DNA from: Brachionus manjavacas
Taxonomy: Eukaryota; Rotifera; Eurotatoria; Ploima; Brachionidae
Direction of reading: 5' to 3'
Assembly (NCBI GenBank): GCA_019054805.1
Contig: JAHQIY010000017.1
Span: 248,001-312,000 of the forward strand
DNA: 64,000 nt
The notes beneath the pieces were generated by a model. It ran no database searches and was not told where the DNA came from. It was given only the letters and a program-made list of their open reading frames with translations. Positions 23,016 through 33,295 of the stretch are shown here, piece after piece. A program made the position numbers and the translations under genes. How positions within the stretch are numbered: the first letter of the stretch is position 1; each line of letters starts with the position of its first letter.

Positions 23016-24210
23016 CGGAATTGGTCAATTGAAATCGGTTGAATATCAAACAGAACGAATTGAGATCTATAGTAATAATTAAAATAAATGCATCCAAAAT
23101 AGATTTAAACAAAACAGCAACAAAATGAACACAGAGATCAACTATCAGCTGCTCTCTTCTTCTATCAGAAATCTAAAAGTGCATAATTTAAGATTGTTGA
23201 TTAAGCTTAAGCTGTCAAATCACAGCCCTAATGGCTTGTGCTACTGGACCTGGGTCAAATGTGCTTAAGTTTATTAAAGTTTTTTTTTTGTATTTTATTT
23301 ACAATTAATTGAAAACAAAAGTTAAACTAAAAAAAGAGTAGAAATTTTTTTTTGTCCTAACACAAACCTACAAACAAAGTGAAACCATTTGGCCTACAAT
23401 TTTTTCATTATTTCTTCTTCAGTATCGCTTTCAAATCTATTACTTAAATAAATTACAAAACTTAGTTTTTATTCTAAACTTTCATTTATTAATTCAATAA
23501 AAGCTTACAAAATATGTTCTCTAAATTTTAGCCATTAAATTAAAAAAATTAATTGATTCATAATAATAATAAAAATAATAATACATATAAGCAGAGTTTG
23601 ACTTAAACTAAAATTCTTTTTTAAAAATATTTTTTTTTTATTAAAGTTTAGTTCTAGAATTTCAATGTTTTTAAATTACATTTTATCATTGTTAATTTTT
23701 TGTAATGAAAGTCTAAATCATCGAATAATTTTGAATGATAAAAAAGTAAAATTCAAACGTTTTCATGAAGACTTAAAATTAAAAAAATTTATTGATTCAT
23801 AATAATAATAAAAATAATAATACATATAAGCAGAGTTTGACTAAAACTAAAATTCTTTTAAAAATTTTTTTTTTTTTAATAAAGTTTAGTTCTAGAATTT
23901 CAATGTTTTTAAATTACATTTTATCATTGTTAATTTTCTGTAATTTGCTGTTGATATAGAACGATGAAGTCTAATGTTATAGCCTGAAAATAATTAAGTT
24001 GATAATTAATAATTAATTTTAAAGTCTGACTTTGACTTTGACCCAAAAATAATCTCAAAAAATAATTGACTTTTTACGATTTTAACTTTAAAGTTTGACT
24101 TTTGACCAAATCTGTATAAAAGTTACATCAAGACTAGCTTGCAGATGTCTCCCCATGGTAGCTCCTTGCGGATAGCATATAGAAAAATACTGACAGAAGG
24201 AATACAGTTT
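23016..24210. repeat. Direct duplication of a 165-bp AT-rich block
   Basis: The block at about 23540-23708 recurs at about 23778-23944, 239 bp away, with few differences. Both copies contain ATAAGCAGAGTTTGACT, TAGTTCTAGAATTTCAATG and TACATTTTATCATTGTTAAT. The rest of the interval is the SMG9 3' flank (AATAAA near 23083) without further genes. Confidence 0.75.
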
Positions 24211-24218
24211 AATTTTTA

Positions 24219-25104
24219 GGGTCTACCCGGTTATGTGAACAAAAATTGTTCACGGCTTAGGTGAACAAAATGTTCACTTAATTTTAACAAATTATTTTTG
24301 TTCACATAAACACTAATGTTCACATAAACCTCGACTGTTCACATAAAAATGCTCTTGTTCACCTAACATTCAATGCTAAAAAATTAAAAGAATAAAAAAA
24401 TAAAAAATTTCATAAATATTTTTTTCATAAGTTTGTTAAAATTATTTTGAAACTTTTAATCATGTAAAAAGAAAAAGTAAGCGCTTACTTAAATTTAAGA
24501 ACAAGTGATGAAATATTTAAGATATATAAAAGTAGAAAAAATTTTCACTTAAACTATTTGCTTATTTGTATTTCAAAATGTCGAAAATTTTTGAATCGGA
24601 AGAGTACAAGTTATTTAATAAAGTAAAAGAGCGTGGATTAGTATATCCTCAAAGGAATTGTACTAATCCAACATGTAAAAAAAATGGTCAAGATATGTCT
24701 CTTTATATAAATAAGCGCGATAAGAATGCTAAACATCAGTAAATATTTTGAAGGTGAACGTGGACTAAATTTACACAAATCAAAAAGTCATTAAATATAT
24801 TGACCATTAAAGAAAAAAGACTAAAATATTATTATTTACTTTACTAAACGAGCTTATTCATCTTTATAATTAATAAATTTTTTTTGTTCACGTATTCTCT
24901 TTCTGTTCACGTAAATTTTATGTTGTTCACCTAATATCAGTTCTGTTCACATAACCACCTGGTGTTCACCAAAAAGGTTAAAAAATCACTTTATGTGAAC
25001 AAAAATAATTTGTTAAAATTAGGTGAACATTTTGTTCACCTAAGCCGTGAACAATTTTTGTTCACAAATTATGTGACCAAATGTTCACATAACCGGGTAG
25101 ACCC
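24219..25104. mobile_element. 886-bp DNA transposon with GGGTCTACCCGG ends and 8-bp target duplication
   Basis: The two ends are inverted copies for about 100 bp, starting GGGTCTACCCGGTTATGTGA. Inside each arm, the words GTTCAC and GTGAAC recur many times. The element is flanked by AATTTTTA at 24211-24218 and 25105-25112, a clean 8-nt duplication. The interior encodes a 54-codon frame with a zinc-ribbon-like start, then a C-terminal-looking GERGLNLHKSKSH in another frame. This looks like a transposon whose central catalytic part was deleted. The 8-bp duplication, GG ends and the N-terminal peptide point to a Merlin (IS1016/ISXO2-like) or, less likely, a hAT relative. Confidence 0.88.
24578..24742 (+). 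CDS. 54-aa remnant of a transposase N-terminus
   Basis: Starts MSKIFESEEYKLF and contains RGLVYPQRNCTNPTCKKNG, half of a Cys-pair zinc ribbon, then KRDKNAKHQ and a stop. The second Cys pair and catalytic domain expected of an ISXO2/Merlin-type transposase are absent. The frame just after it encodes FEGERGLNLHKSKSH and a stop, likely the original C-terminus brought close by deletion. No independent function is proposed. Confidence 0.5.
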   Translation: MSKIFESEEYKLFNKVKERGLVYPQRNCTNPTCKKNGQDMSLYINKRDKNAKHQ

Positions 25105-25112
25105 AATTTTTA

Positions 25113-26050
25113 GGTCAAATAATAGTTAAGAATACAGATAGAAAAATCTGGAGCATCTGTAAAGTACAAATGATGGATAATTTTACAAGTTGGTCTTGGA
25201 CAACTTCATCTATAAAATGAATTTGAGTTTCGAACGGCTCCGGCTTAAGAGAATCTTTATTCTTAACTGGTCTTTGTTTTCACCAAGTAGTGCATATTTT
25301 GCTATCTCGTGCCATGACATACATTTATCGCGACAAGTAACAGCTATTATTATTATTATTACTTTTACTATTATTATCATTATTATTATTATTATTATTT
25401 AATCAAAAAGCATCGCGAGAATGATTTAAAAATAAAATAAAATTTTATCTTTATAAATAAATTTAAAAAATAAAATAAAACGTTTTCTTGACTGTGTTAG
25501 TCACATGATTTAATTGAATTAAAAGAACTACTAGAAATAATTTTTCAAATTCGATTGTTAAAACAAGTTAAATGGCAATTTGGTAATAATTTTTTATTGT
25601 TTTTTTTGGTCATCGATCCAGAAAACAAAACTTTATTGACTCAACAATTCCGTTTTTCTTACATTCTCCATTGTTTAAGGAAATTTCTTCGATTTTATCA
25701 TTTATGTTTTTCTCCAGATCTATATGTTTGCACACAAATTTTTTTTCCAAAATAGACAGGTACACGTACTATTTCACTAATCAGCATCATTCAATTTGAT
25801 TGTCCAAATTTACGCAAAAATCTTTTTTGAGCCAAAACTGATGATGTACGAGATTTCAGATAAATTAAACATTTTTTGTTCAGACTTGTTCGTATGTCAA
25901 AAATATAAGTCATTTTTTGTGAAGTCAAAAGTTTGACTTGATAGATGACTTTAATTTATTTAAAATACTTTCTTTAAAATAATAAGTTTAAATTAAAAAA
26001 TAAAATTGCTTAATAATCAGTTTATTTTCTTAAAAATAATAATAAAATAA
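25113..26050. other. Intergenic stretch with (ATT)n microsatellite
   Basis: A run of ATT/ATC repeats lies at 25346-25400. The frames at 25190-25402 and 25555-25755 are AT-driven and without motifs. Confidence 0.45.
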
Positions 26051-26055
26051 AATAA

Positions 26056-26190
26056 CTAAGTATCTAGCAATTCCAAATTGCTGTATAATAATGTTAATGC
26101 CTCAAGATTGCTTACTGCTAGTCGTGATCTATGTGGTCTATTGATGTATCCTGATCTTGAAAAAAGACAATTATAAAATTCTTTATCTTT
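26056..26190 (-). pseudogene. C-terminal relic of a hAT transposase
   Basis: The minus-strand reading FYNCLFSRSGYINRPHRSRL followed by AVSNLEALTLLYSNLELLDT and a stop fits the hAT dimerisation tail (pattern FSxxGxxxxxxRxxL, then a helix ending LxxLxxN). Nothing recognisable of the catalytic region lies upstream on that strand. Confidence 0.65.
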
Positions 26191-26479
26191 TAATTTATTT
26201 CTAAATAAAATTGAAAAATTTAGAATTAAAGCTTAACTGTTATGTTAATTCTAGGAAAAATTTCTTTAAAGCTTAGTCATTCTAAATGACTTAAATTTAT
26301 AAAAAAAATTCTTACTGACTGATATTCACGTAATATAACGTAAAATTACTTTACCTAACATTACATTTAAAAAACTTGCATCTAAAATTGTGTTTTAGGT
26401 CGACCAAAAATCAAATTAGAGAAAGAAAATAGAACTTTTTCTGGTAGAAACAAATTATATACGTTTAAATACGTAATTA

Positions 26480-26949
26480 CCGTAAACTCGTGTTCACCAC
26501 TCTAAGAGTAAAGCCCAAATCCAACCTTTTTTCTTTAAGAGTTAATTACTTTAAGAGTTAGTTTCTATGTTACAACAATTAAAATTAAATTTGCAAGAAA
26601 ATACCCTGAATATGGGATATTTTCCAAAAATAAAGCCCAAATTTAACTTTTACTCTAACAAAATAATTGTCTTTGCTCTCCAAAAAAAATGAAAAAATTG
26701 ACTTTTTTTCTATTTTTTAATTAACTCTAAAATTTTTAAGATTTTCATTTTTTTTTGAGAGCAAAGACAATTATTTTGTTAGAGTAAAAGTTAAATTTGG
26801 GCTTTATTTTTGGAAAATATCCCATATTCAGGGTATTTTCTTGCAAATTTAATTTTAATTGTTGTAACATAGAAACTATGTAATTAACTCTTAAAGAAAA
26901 AAGGTTGGATTTGGGCTTTACTCTTAGAGTGGTGAACACGAGTTTACGG
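26480..26949. mobile_element. 470-bp palindromic element flanked by TA
   Basis: Two nearly perfect inverted arms of roughly 200 bp. The ends read CCGTAAACTCGTGTTCACCA and its reverse complement, and TA lies on both sides (26478-26479 and 26950-26951). The arms also share AAAGTTAAATTTGGGCTTTA and GAGCAAAGACAATTATTTTG in inverted orientation. The short central spacer does not code. The TA flanks suggest a Tc1/mariner-mobilised foldback MITE. Confidence 0.85.
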
Positions 26950-27018
26950 TATCATTTGTTTATTCATTATTTTTCAGTAATTGTATTCTAATATACATTT
27001 AGTGAGCAAGGGAAAATA

Positions 27019-27303
27019 TATAGCAAGATTTTTATTTCATGAATAGATTGATTACCTTAAATTTATAAGGTATTTTTTTAAGTAAAAATTATAATTTTTT
27101 ACTCATCAATAACACTTTTAATCCTTTCATTCACTAAAATTTTTAAAATTTTTTAATTATCATCTATTTATCAATAATATTTTAATAATCAAAATACAAA
27201 GTTTGAATTTGTCATTATATATTTCATTATATATTTTTTACTTAAAAAATACCATATAAATTTAAGTTAAAAAATGTATTCATGAAATCAAAACATTGCT
27301 ATA
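27019..27303. mobile_element. 285-bp inverted-repeat element next to the foldback
   Basis: The left arm TATAGCAAG followed by TTTCATGAATA, CTTAAATTTATA and GGTATTTTTTTAAGTAAAAA is matched inverted on the right side ending CATTGCTATA. The arms are about 85 bp with scattered mismatches. Non-coding. Confidence 0.65.
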
Positions 27304-27888
27304 AAGGACAAGTTTATTAGGAAAAAAAATACAAAGAGGCCAAGATTAAAAATTTACAGCCAGAAAAAATTATCAATTTATTAAAATGTCAAAATAATTA
27401 GTCAAAATGGCAAGTTTTTTTTCTATTTTGCATTTCTAAAAATAATTGCGTAATTATATTTCAAATTTTAACATGCTTAAGTATTCAGTTTTAATGAAAC
27501 AACGTAATTTAAAAATTTCAAAAAAGTTAAATAGAAAAAAAACTTGCCAAATGCATCACAATAAAAAAGCAATAGCAATAGCCAGTTTGAATAACTGCAA
27601 TAGCAATAGCTTTTTTCTTTTGAAAAAAAACTAAACAATAAAAAGGAAAAACAAATTGCAAAATATGTTGTTCTCATTGGTACCATCCCTCTGGAAGATT
27701 ATACACTTACTTCTTGAGAAACTGGATGGATTAGTTCGGTCCAAACAAAAGTTTCAAAAATTACTAAAAAATAAAAATGAAAGCCAAATTCTAAAAAAAA
27801 AATAAATGTAAAACTTTTTTATCAAAGTTGTTGAACTTTTTTTTACAATTTTTTACCATTTTTAACTCTCAAAAAATTTTACGTAAAA

Positions 27889-27925
27889 TTGCGAAAATAC
27901 AAAATGCGGAACACCACTTTGTATA
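27889..27925. repeat. Solitary Tc1/mariner-like terminal repeat
   Basis: GCGGAACACCACTTTGTATA resembles the end CCGGAACACCACTGTA of the 747-bp element at 34.4 kb. Degenerate sequence from 27.3 kb to here may be the body of an old copy. Confidence 0.4.
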
Positions 27926-28109
27926 TAAAGCAATCAATTTAATCGACTGTGAGAGTGTACTTGAAAATAAATCCACTGGCTCAGCAGAACAGCATTAATT
28001 AATACTACTTTAAATTATTTGATTTATTCCCTTTTTAAAATTTTTCAACTTTTCATTTGAAATTCATAAATTGTATCTTTTTCAATATAAATTTTCTAAT
28101 GCATCTCGA

Positions 28110-28870
28110 GAAAAAAACTACAGTACACTTCTACACAAACACAAAAACTCTTAGATTAATATAAAAGGTGTACCTCAGGGATAAATTTTGAATCCACTCT
28201 TTTTTTCTTATTTTTGTTAATGATTTACCGTTTTTATTTAAAAAATTTTAATTATTAAAATATTGAAATGTTTGCAAGTAATACGTGCAAATTAGTCTCT
28301 CTGATAAAGATCTTGAACAGCTTTGACAATTTTAAATTTTACAGCAAAGATTTTAAATAAATGAACTACTTTTACCAAAATTGATATTAACTGGTCTGAA
28401 ACTTTTTGCATGATTGTTGCTAATAAGAAAAAACTGTATCCAGAAAAAGTCAAAATAGGCGATCAAGACATCTTAGTTGTAAGGGAATCTGTTTATTAAG
28501 ATTCATAATTGATCAAGATCTCAACTTTACAAAACTTGCCTCTATGCTATTTTTCAAAAGAAGCAATCCATAAATTAGCAAAAAGTTATTATTTTTGTCT
28601 CTTATAAAAATTTTTAATTTAAAGCTTTAATTTAAAAGATAGAATAAAGGAAAAAATTTGAAATTTGGCTCAAGAAATTTGAATTATAATTTAAAAAACA
28701 GCAATAATCTAATATAATCGATGGTTAAATCGAAATGTAGTGAAAAAACCTTTGAGTATTTTTATTCAAGATTAAAAAATTGTTTTATGATCAAGAGATC
28801 AATGTTGAAGTTTTTAGCATTCAAGCTTTTAATTTTCAATAAAATTAGTTTAATTAGTATAGATTTAAAT
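28110..28870 (+). pseudogene. Heavily decayed LINE reverse transcriptase fragment
   Basis: The plus strand shows KGVPQG, a stop, then ILNPLFFLIFVNDLP (RT motif B), a decayed catalytic box MFASNT where MFADDT is expected, then thumb and C-terminal blocks (MIVANKKKLYPEKVKIGD; YFYSRLKNCFMIKRSMLKFL) in shifting frames. The C-terminal block matches the LINE fragment at 32.8 kb on the other strand, so both derive from one family. Confidence 0.7.
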
Positions 28871-30706
28871 TACTAAACTAAAAAAGCTTGTTGTTAAATT
28901 TTAAAAAAAATTATTTAATCTATAGCTTTTTGAAATTGATTAATTTTACAAATGTCGTATGGAAAGAAGCAAATTTAATTATTTAGCTTAAATAATAATC
29001 TTTTTAGTAAGACATTCAATTAAAAATTAATTTATTCAATGAAAAAATTGATCAATCAACAAAAATTTAATTAAATAAAAAGATTCAAAAACAAATAATT
29101 TTATTTTTTATTTAAACTTTTATAGCTAATTTTATTCCTATGATATTTTCAACTATGATGATGCAAATTTATTTAGTTATTTAAATCTAAATGAATTATT
29201 TTTCTTTTTTTTCGTTTTATTTCATCTTATTTAAGTTTATTTTTAATTTTTTTGTTTCATGTATTTTTATTTAATAGTTAAATAAAGTATTTTATATGTG
29301 TTTTTCAAATTTCTTAATAAAATTTAAACTCGTTCTATTTCACTAAAGAGTTTAATTTCAAATATGAAAATGCTTGCAATATTAACTTAAAATTATTTTT
29401 TTATTTTAAAATGAATAAATATCTAAAAAATCGCACCTTTTCAATGTTACTTCAACATTGGATACATTTTGTAATTCAAACACGAAAAATTAAACCATAT
29501 TGAAATTCAAATTTTAATACACCTGATATTATATGATATCAAATCATAATAGCTGATATCAGTTGATATGAGTAAAGTTTAAAAATAATGATATTAAATG
29601 ATTGATATGATGTGGCAAGTCAATTCCCGGCACTGTATCATCATAATTTTCTTTTTTTAATTCAATTCTTCTCTTTCCATCTCTTTTAGCTTGGAAAGAT
29701 AATTTAATTTTCTCATTTATTATTTATTTATTTTATACACCGAGCTCTAGCTCATTCAGATTAAAAAAAATAAAAATGAAATAAGCGTTAAATAGAATAA
29801 AATAAAAAATAAATGAAATAATAAAAAGTATATTAAAAATAAAAAAGCTTAAGATAGAAGAAAATTAAAATTAGATTAATTGAAATAAAGAGTTACAGGA
29901 TTCAAACTTTTGAATGTTTGATTTTTCAGGAAAAAAAGAAGAAATGGTAAGATAGCAATTAATTTTCTTATTTCATTTTGATTTAACTTAAATAGTAAAA
30001 TTTAGCTTAATCAATAAAGGTATAATTGATTATTTTACTTAAATGATTTTTATTTTAGCTAAATAATTAATTTTTCTTTTTCAATACGACACATGTATTT
30101 TATTTTAAATGATTTTGAACAAATGGAGCGTTAAACAGTCAGAAGAATTTTTTGAAACATTGTTAACATTGTCTAAAAAAATGTACTCTGTTATTAATAT
30201 TTATTTATTTTTTATCTGTGACGAGCAGAAACTCCTTCAAATTGAAAAAAAAATTCATTCAACATGTAATGTAATATGGGACAATAGAAAGATTGTTATA
30301 ACTAATTCTTTATTAATGATAAGATGATATAAAAAAAGTTGCTTATATTCTGAATCATAAGCGTGACAAGATTCTTAAAAAGAATAAAGAAACATTTATG
30401 AATTACCAAATAAATAAGTTCTAGTTGATAAGATATTCAAGACATCAACTAATAATATGACAAACATCTCAAATAAAGTCTTGAATCTTATTTTGATTTA
30501 GAAACGGTTTTGTGAAATTCAGCAGCAAAAATGAACAGCACAAATCTATTATTTTGGCGCAAGACAATTAAAAAAACCATGTACAAAAATAGATTTAATT
30601 TTTAGAAAAAAAAAAAAGAATTTAAATAAAGAAATTAACAAAACAGTTATTCATTTATCATTTTGAAATTTAAAAAAAAAAACTCATTTTAGTTAGTCAA
30701 TTCAAA
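28871..30706. other. AT-rich stretch before SNRPD3
   Basis: Contains a cluster of TGATAT/ATATCA words at 29530-29612 and otherwise simple AT-rich sequence. A 72-codon frame at 30109-30327 has no recognisable motif and no homology I can name. Confidence 0.4.
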
Positions 30707-31126
30707 ATGTCTATAGGCGTACCTGTAAAAGTTTTTCACGAGGCCGTAGGTCACATAGTTACAATAGAAACCACAATGGGTGAGCTTTTCCGAGGCAAAT
30801 TAGTCGAAGCCGAAGACAACATGAACTGCTTAATGTCGAATATCACAGTCACTTACAGAGATGGCCGCACGGCTCAATTAGAACAAGTGTACATTCGTGG
30901 TAGTAAAATTCGATTTGCCATACTGCCTGACATGATCAAAAACGCGCCAATGTTCAAGAATATCAAAGGAACCAAAGCAACCCAAGGAAGAGGCAAGACT
31001 GCTATTATTCGCGCCTCGGTTAACAAAGCTGGAGTCAAAACAACTGCTGCCGGTGCAGCCGCGGCCGCTGCAGCTGCTGCTGCTTCTGGACGAAGCAAAG
31101 GAACTAATGTCTACCAAAAAAAATAA
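30707..31126 (+). CDS. SNRPD3: Small nuclear ribonucleoprotein Sm D3
   Basis: Core spliceosomal Sm protein that joins the heptameric ring on U snRNAs. Single exon, 139 aa (human 126). The Sm fold is intact: Sm1 in residues about 5-45 ([26 protein letters not shown]) and Sm2 around 60-75 ([16 protein letters not shown]). GRGKTAII follows, as in the family. The C-terminal tail is unusual: instead of a row of RG dipeptides it has an alanine tract (ten Ala in a row) and ends GTNVYQKK. An AATAAA lies at 31214-31219, 88 bases after the stop. It faces the RING gene tail to tail. Confidence 0.97.
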   Translation: MSIGVPVKVFHEAVGHIVTIETTMGELFRGKLVEAEDNMNCLMSNITVTYRDGRTAQLEQVYIRGSKIRFAILPDMIKNAPMFKNIKGTKATQGRGKTAIIRASVNKAGVKTTAAGAAAAAAAAAASGRSKGTNVYQKK

Positions 31127-31312
31127 ACTCACTTGTTATTTTTTAATTGATTATTTTTAAAAATTATTTTTCTCTATTTTTGACGATGATTCCATGTATA
31201 ACATTGTTGAATTAATAAAAGTTTTCAAATAGTAAATAATAGAAAATTTCATTTTCTTTACATTTTTTTTATTAAGAAACAAAAAGTAAAGATTAGTTAA
31301 AGTTGAATAAAG

Positions 31313-32218
31313 CTAATGAGGAATGGTTGAGGATACCGATTGATTCATGGTTTCGTAGCCCTCTTCGTCACTCGTTTCCTCACTTTGAATTTTTTCGTGT
31401 ACAATTTTTCCAATTGAGTCCAGTACTAGTTGATGATTGTCTTCTATAAACTTGAGCCTTTGATTGCCAAATAACATCAAATCAAATTTAAAAATTTCAT
31501 TGAAAAGTTTCTGCCTTAAATTCTCAGCTAGAAGCTTTACATTTTCGACATCTGATTCATCATTTTCAGGCGCTTGGGCTCTCATCTTCCATTCATCCAC
31601 ATCAAATAAACATTTATCCAGCATGTCCTTAAGCGCCGTTTCCTTTTTTGAAAATTCACTTAGACACCTACTTTGAAAGTCGCTTATGCGACCAAAAAAT
31701 ATCTCTCGACTTTGGTTCAATTGATCTATTTTTTTGTTAGTTGAATAGTTTACTTGTTCCCTTAGTTCGACACAAAACCTTCTAATACTAGCTTCACCAT
31801 TTATGATTTTGTCATTCAATTTACCGATAAGCCCATTAAGTTCAATTAAAATTTGAGATGTGGTCTCGATTAGTCTTTCGAAATTTGAGCCTCGTCTTAT
31901 ATCGACTGGTTCAAGCTCGAGCAAGTCAACAATCATGGTGTTTATGGGAAAACCTCTTGACGGTATGCTGTTTTCAGTCTGGCACACCGGACACTTAATT
32001 ACGTCAATTGGATATTCGTTTTTTAGGCTTTTGAAGCAATTGGAGCAGATGTTGTGGGAGCAAGGCAAATTTAGGGGATTTACAAATGGTTGGTCACAGC
32101 TTGGACAGATAAGATAGTCTCTTATTATACTTGCTTTGTAAAATTTTTCTTTTTCTGGCTTTTGGGTGGACGTGTTTAGTCCAGTCTCAAACAATTCATC
32201 CGAATTCATTTTTTTCAA
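31313..32218 (-). CDS. RING finger protein with long coiled coil (TRIM-like, no B-box)
   Basis: 301 aa in one exon. A C3HC4 RING is complete at residues 38-79: C38/C41 (CPSC), C53, H55, C58/C61 (CSHNICSNC) and C76/C79 (CPVC). About 140 residues of Leu/Ile/Lys/Glu-rich sequence follow and should form coiled coils, as in TRIM proteins, then an acidic end (SEETSDEEGYE). No B-box or C-terminal NHL, SPRY or FN3 domain is visible. Likely an E3 ubiquitin ligase; the substrate is unknown and no ortholog can be named. Its AATAAA lies at 31268-31273 on the transcript strand, 54 bases from the SNRPD3 signal on the other strand. Confidence 0.88.
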   Translation of the reverse strand: MKKMNSDELFETGLNTSTQKPEKEKFYKASIIRDYLICPSCDQPFVNPLNLPCSHNICSNCFKSLKNEYPIDVIKCPVCQTENSIPSRGFPINTMIVDLLELEPVDIRRGSNFERLIETTSQILIELNGLIGKLNDKIINGEASIRRFCVELREQVNYSTNKKIDQLNQSREIFFGRISDFQSRCLSEFSKKETALKDMLDKCLFDVDEWKMRAQAPENDESDVENVKLLAENLRQKLFNEIFKFDLMLFGNQRLKFIEDNHQLVLDSIGKIVHEKIQSEETSDEEGYETMNQSVSSTIPH

Positions 32219-32760
32219 AAGTTTTTGTATTAAAAATAATTTTTTTTCTAATTTAAATCATTATTTATAGAATTAGATAGGTTTTATTTTTAGTTGTGTT
32301 TATTAGTTAAATTAATGTTCTGAAAAAATTGCAAAAAAAAATTTGACTTAGACTCACGATCTAATAGAACACCTGCTAATTGGCAATATGAATTTAAGAA
32401 CAATAGAACATTAAAAAAATAGATTCTAATCTTTTAGTTAATCATTTATTTTGTTTTCATAATGCCAAATTGTAAATTAAAATTTACTCTTTCTGAAAAA
32501 ATTTTTTCGAAATTTTGATTATTTTAAAGAAAGGTGAGGTAAAATTTATAAAATTTTATTCAATAAATAAAAAAGCATAAAAAATTTGAACAAAATGTTT
32601 TTTTTCAAGTTCAAGTTTCAAGGTTAATCAACAGGCTAGTGCCCCTGTCCAAAAAGACCGATTAACACTTCATTAATTCAAAATAAATTTTAATACATTT
32701 TTTAATAAAAAGAATAAAATTTAGTTTAATTGTGCATAAAAATGAATTAGCTGAAAAAAT
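32219..32760. other. AT-rich stretch upstream of the RING gene
   Basis: No coding frame. Presumably holds the RING gene promoter at its left end. Confidence 0.4.
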
Positions 32761-32764
32761 CAAG

Positions 32765-33295
32765 CAATTTAATGTTTAAATTTTTTTACAAAATCTGTAA
32801 AAATTAAGTTGGTATTATTAAATATTGAAGGCTTAAATGTTGAAAATTTTAACATTGATCTCTTTATCACAAAGCTATTAATTAATCTCGTATAAAAATA
32901 TCCAAATTTTTTTTCTCCTTTAATTGTTTTTGACATTGGTTCGATTAGATTCACACTATTCCTTAAATTATAACTTAAATTTCTTGAGTCATTTCTTATC
33001 AATTGAACTTTAAGATTTTTAGGTGAATTATGATAAAACAACATTTTATAAGAAAAAGAAAGCATTTAAAATTCTATGCTGAAAAGCATATAAAATGTAT
33101 TTTTCTAAAAAATTGTTTATATCATTGTAGTTTTGAGAATCATATTTGAAATTAAACAACTTAAATATTGCAAAATAATAGCTTTTAGCCAGTTTGTTTA
33201 TTGCATCTTTTGTGAAATAACACAAAAGAGATGAGCAAGAATCATAATAAGGCAAAATAAAAGTTTTGAAAAATTGTGTTTTTACTGATGTTGAT
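32765..33295 (-). pseudogene. C-terminal fragment of a jockey-like LINE
   Basis: The minus strand reads PYYDSCSSLLCYFTKDAINK, SYYFAIFKLFNFKYDS, QHRILNAFFFL, then after a frame change FSYKMLFYHNSPKNLK, SRNLSYNLRNS, GYFYTRLINSFVIKR and NTNLIFTDFVKKF. This is the region downstream of the RT in jockey-like LINEs. Its end matches the decayed fragment at 28.7-28.87 kb. It is 5'-truncated with at least one frameshift. Confidence 0.75.

Noticed and set aside
30109..30327. 72-codon plus-strand frame upstream of SNRPD3
   Set aside because: No motif, no matching splice partners and AT-driven composition.
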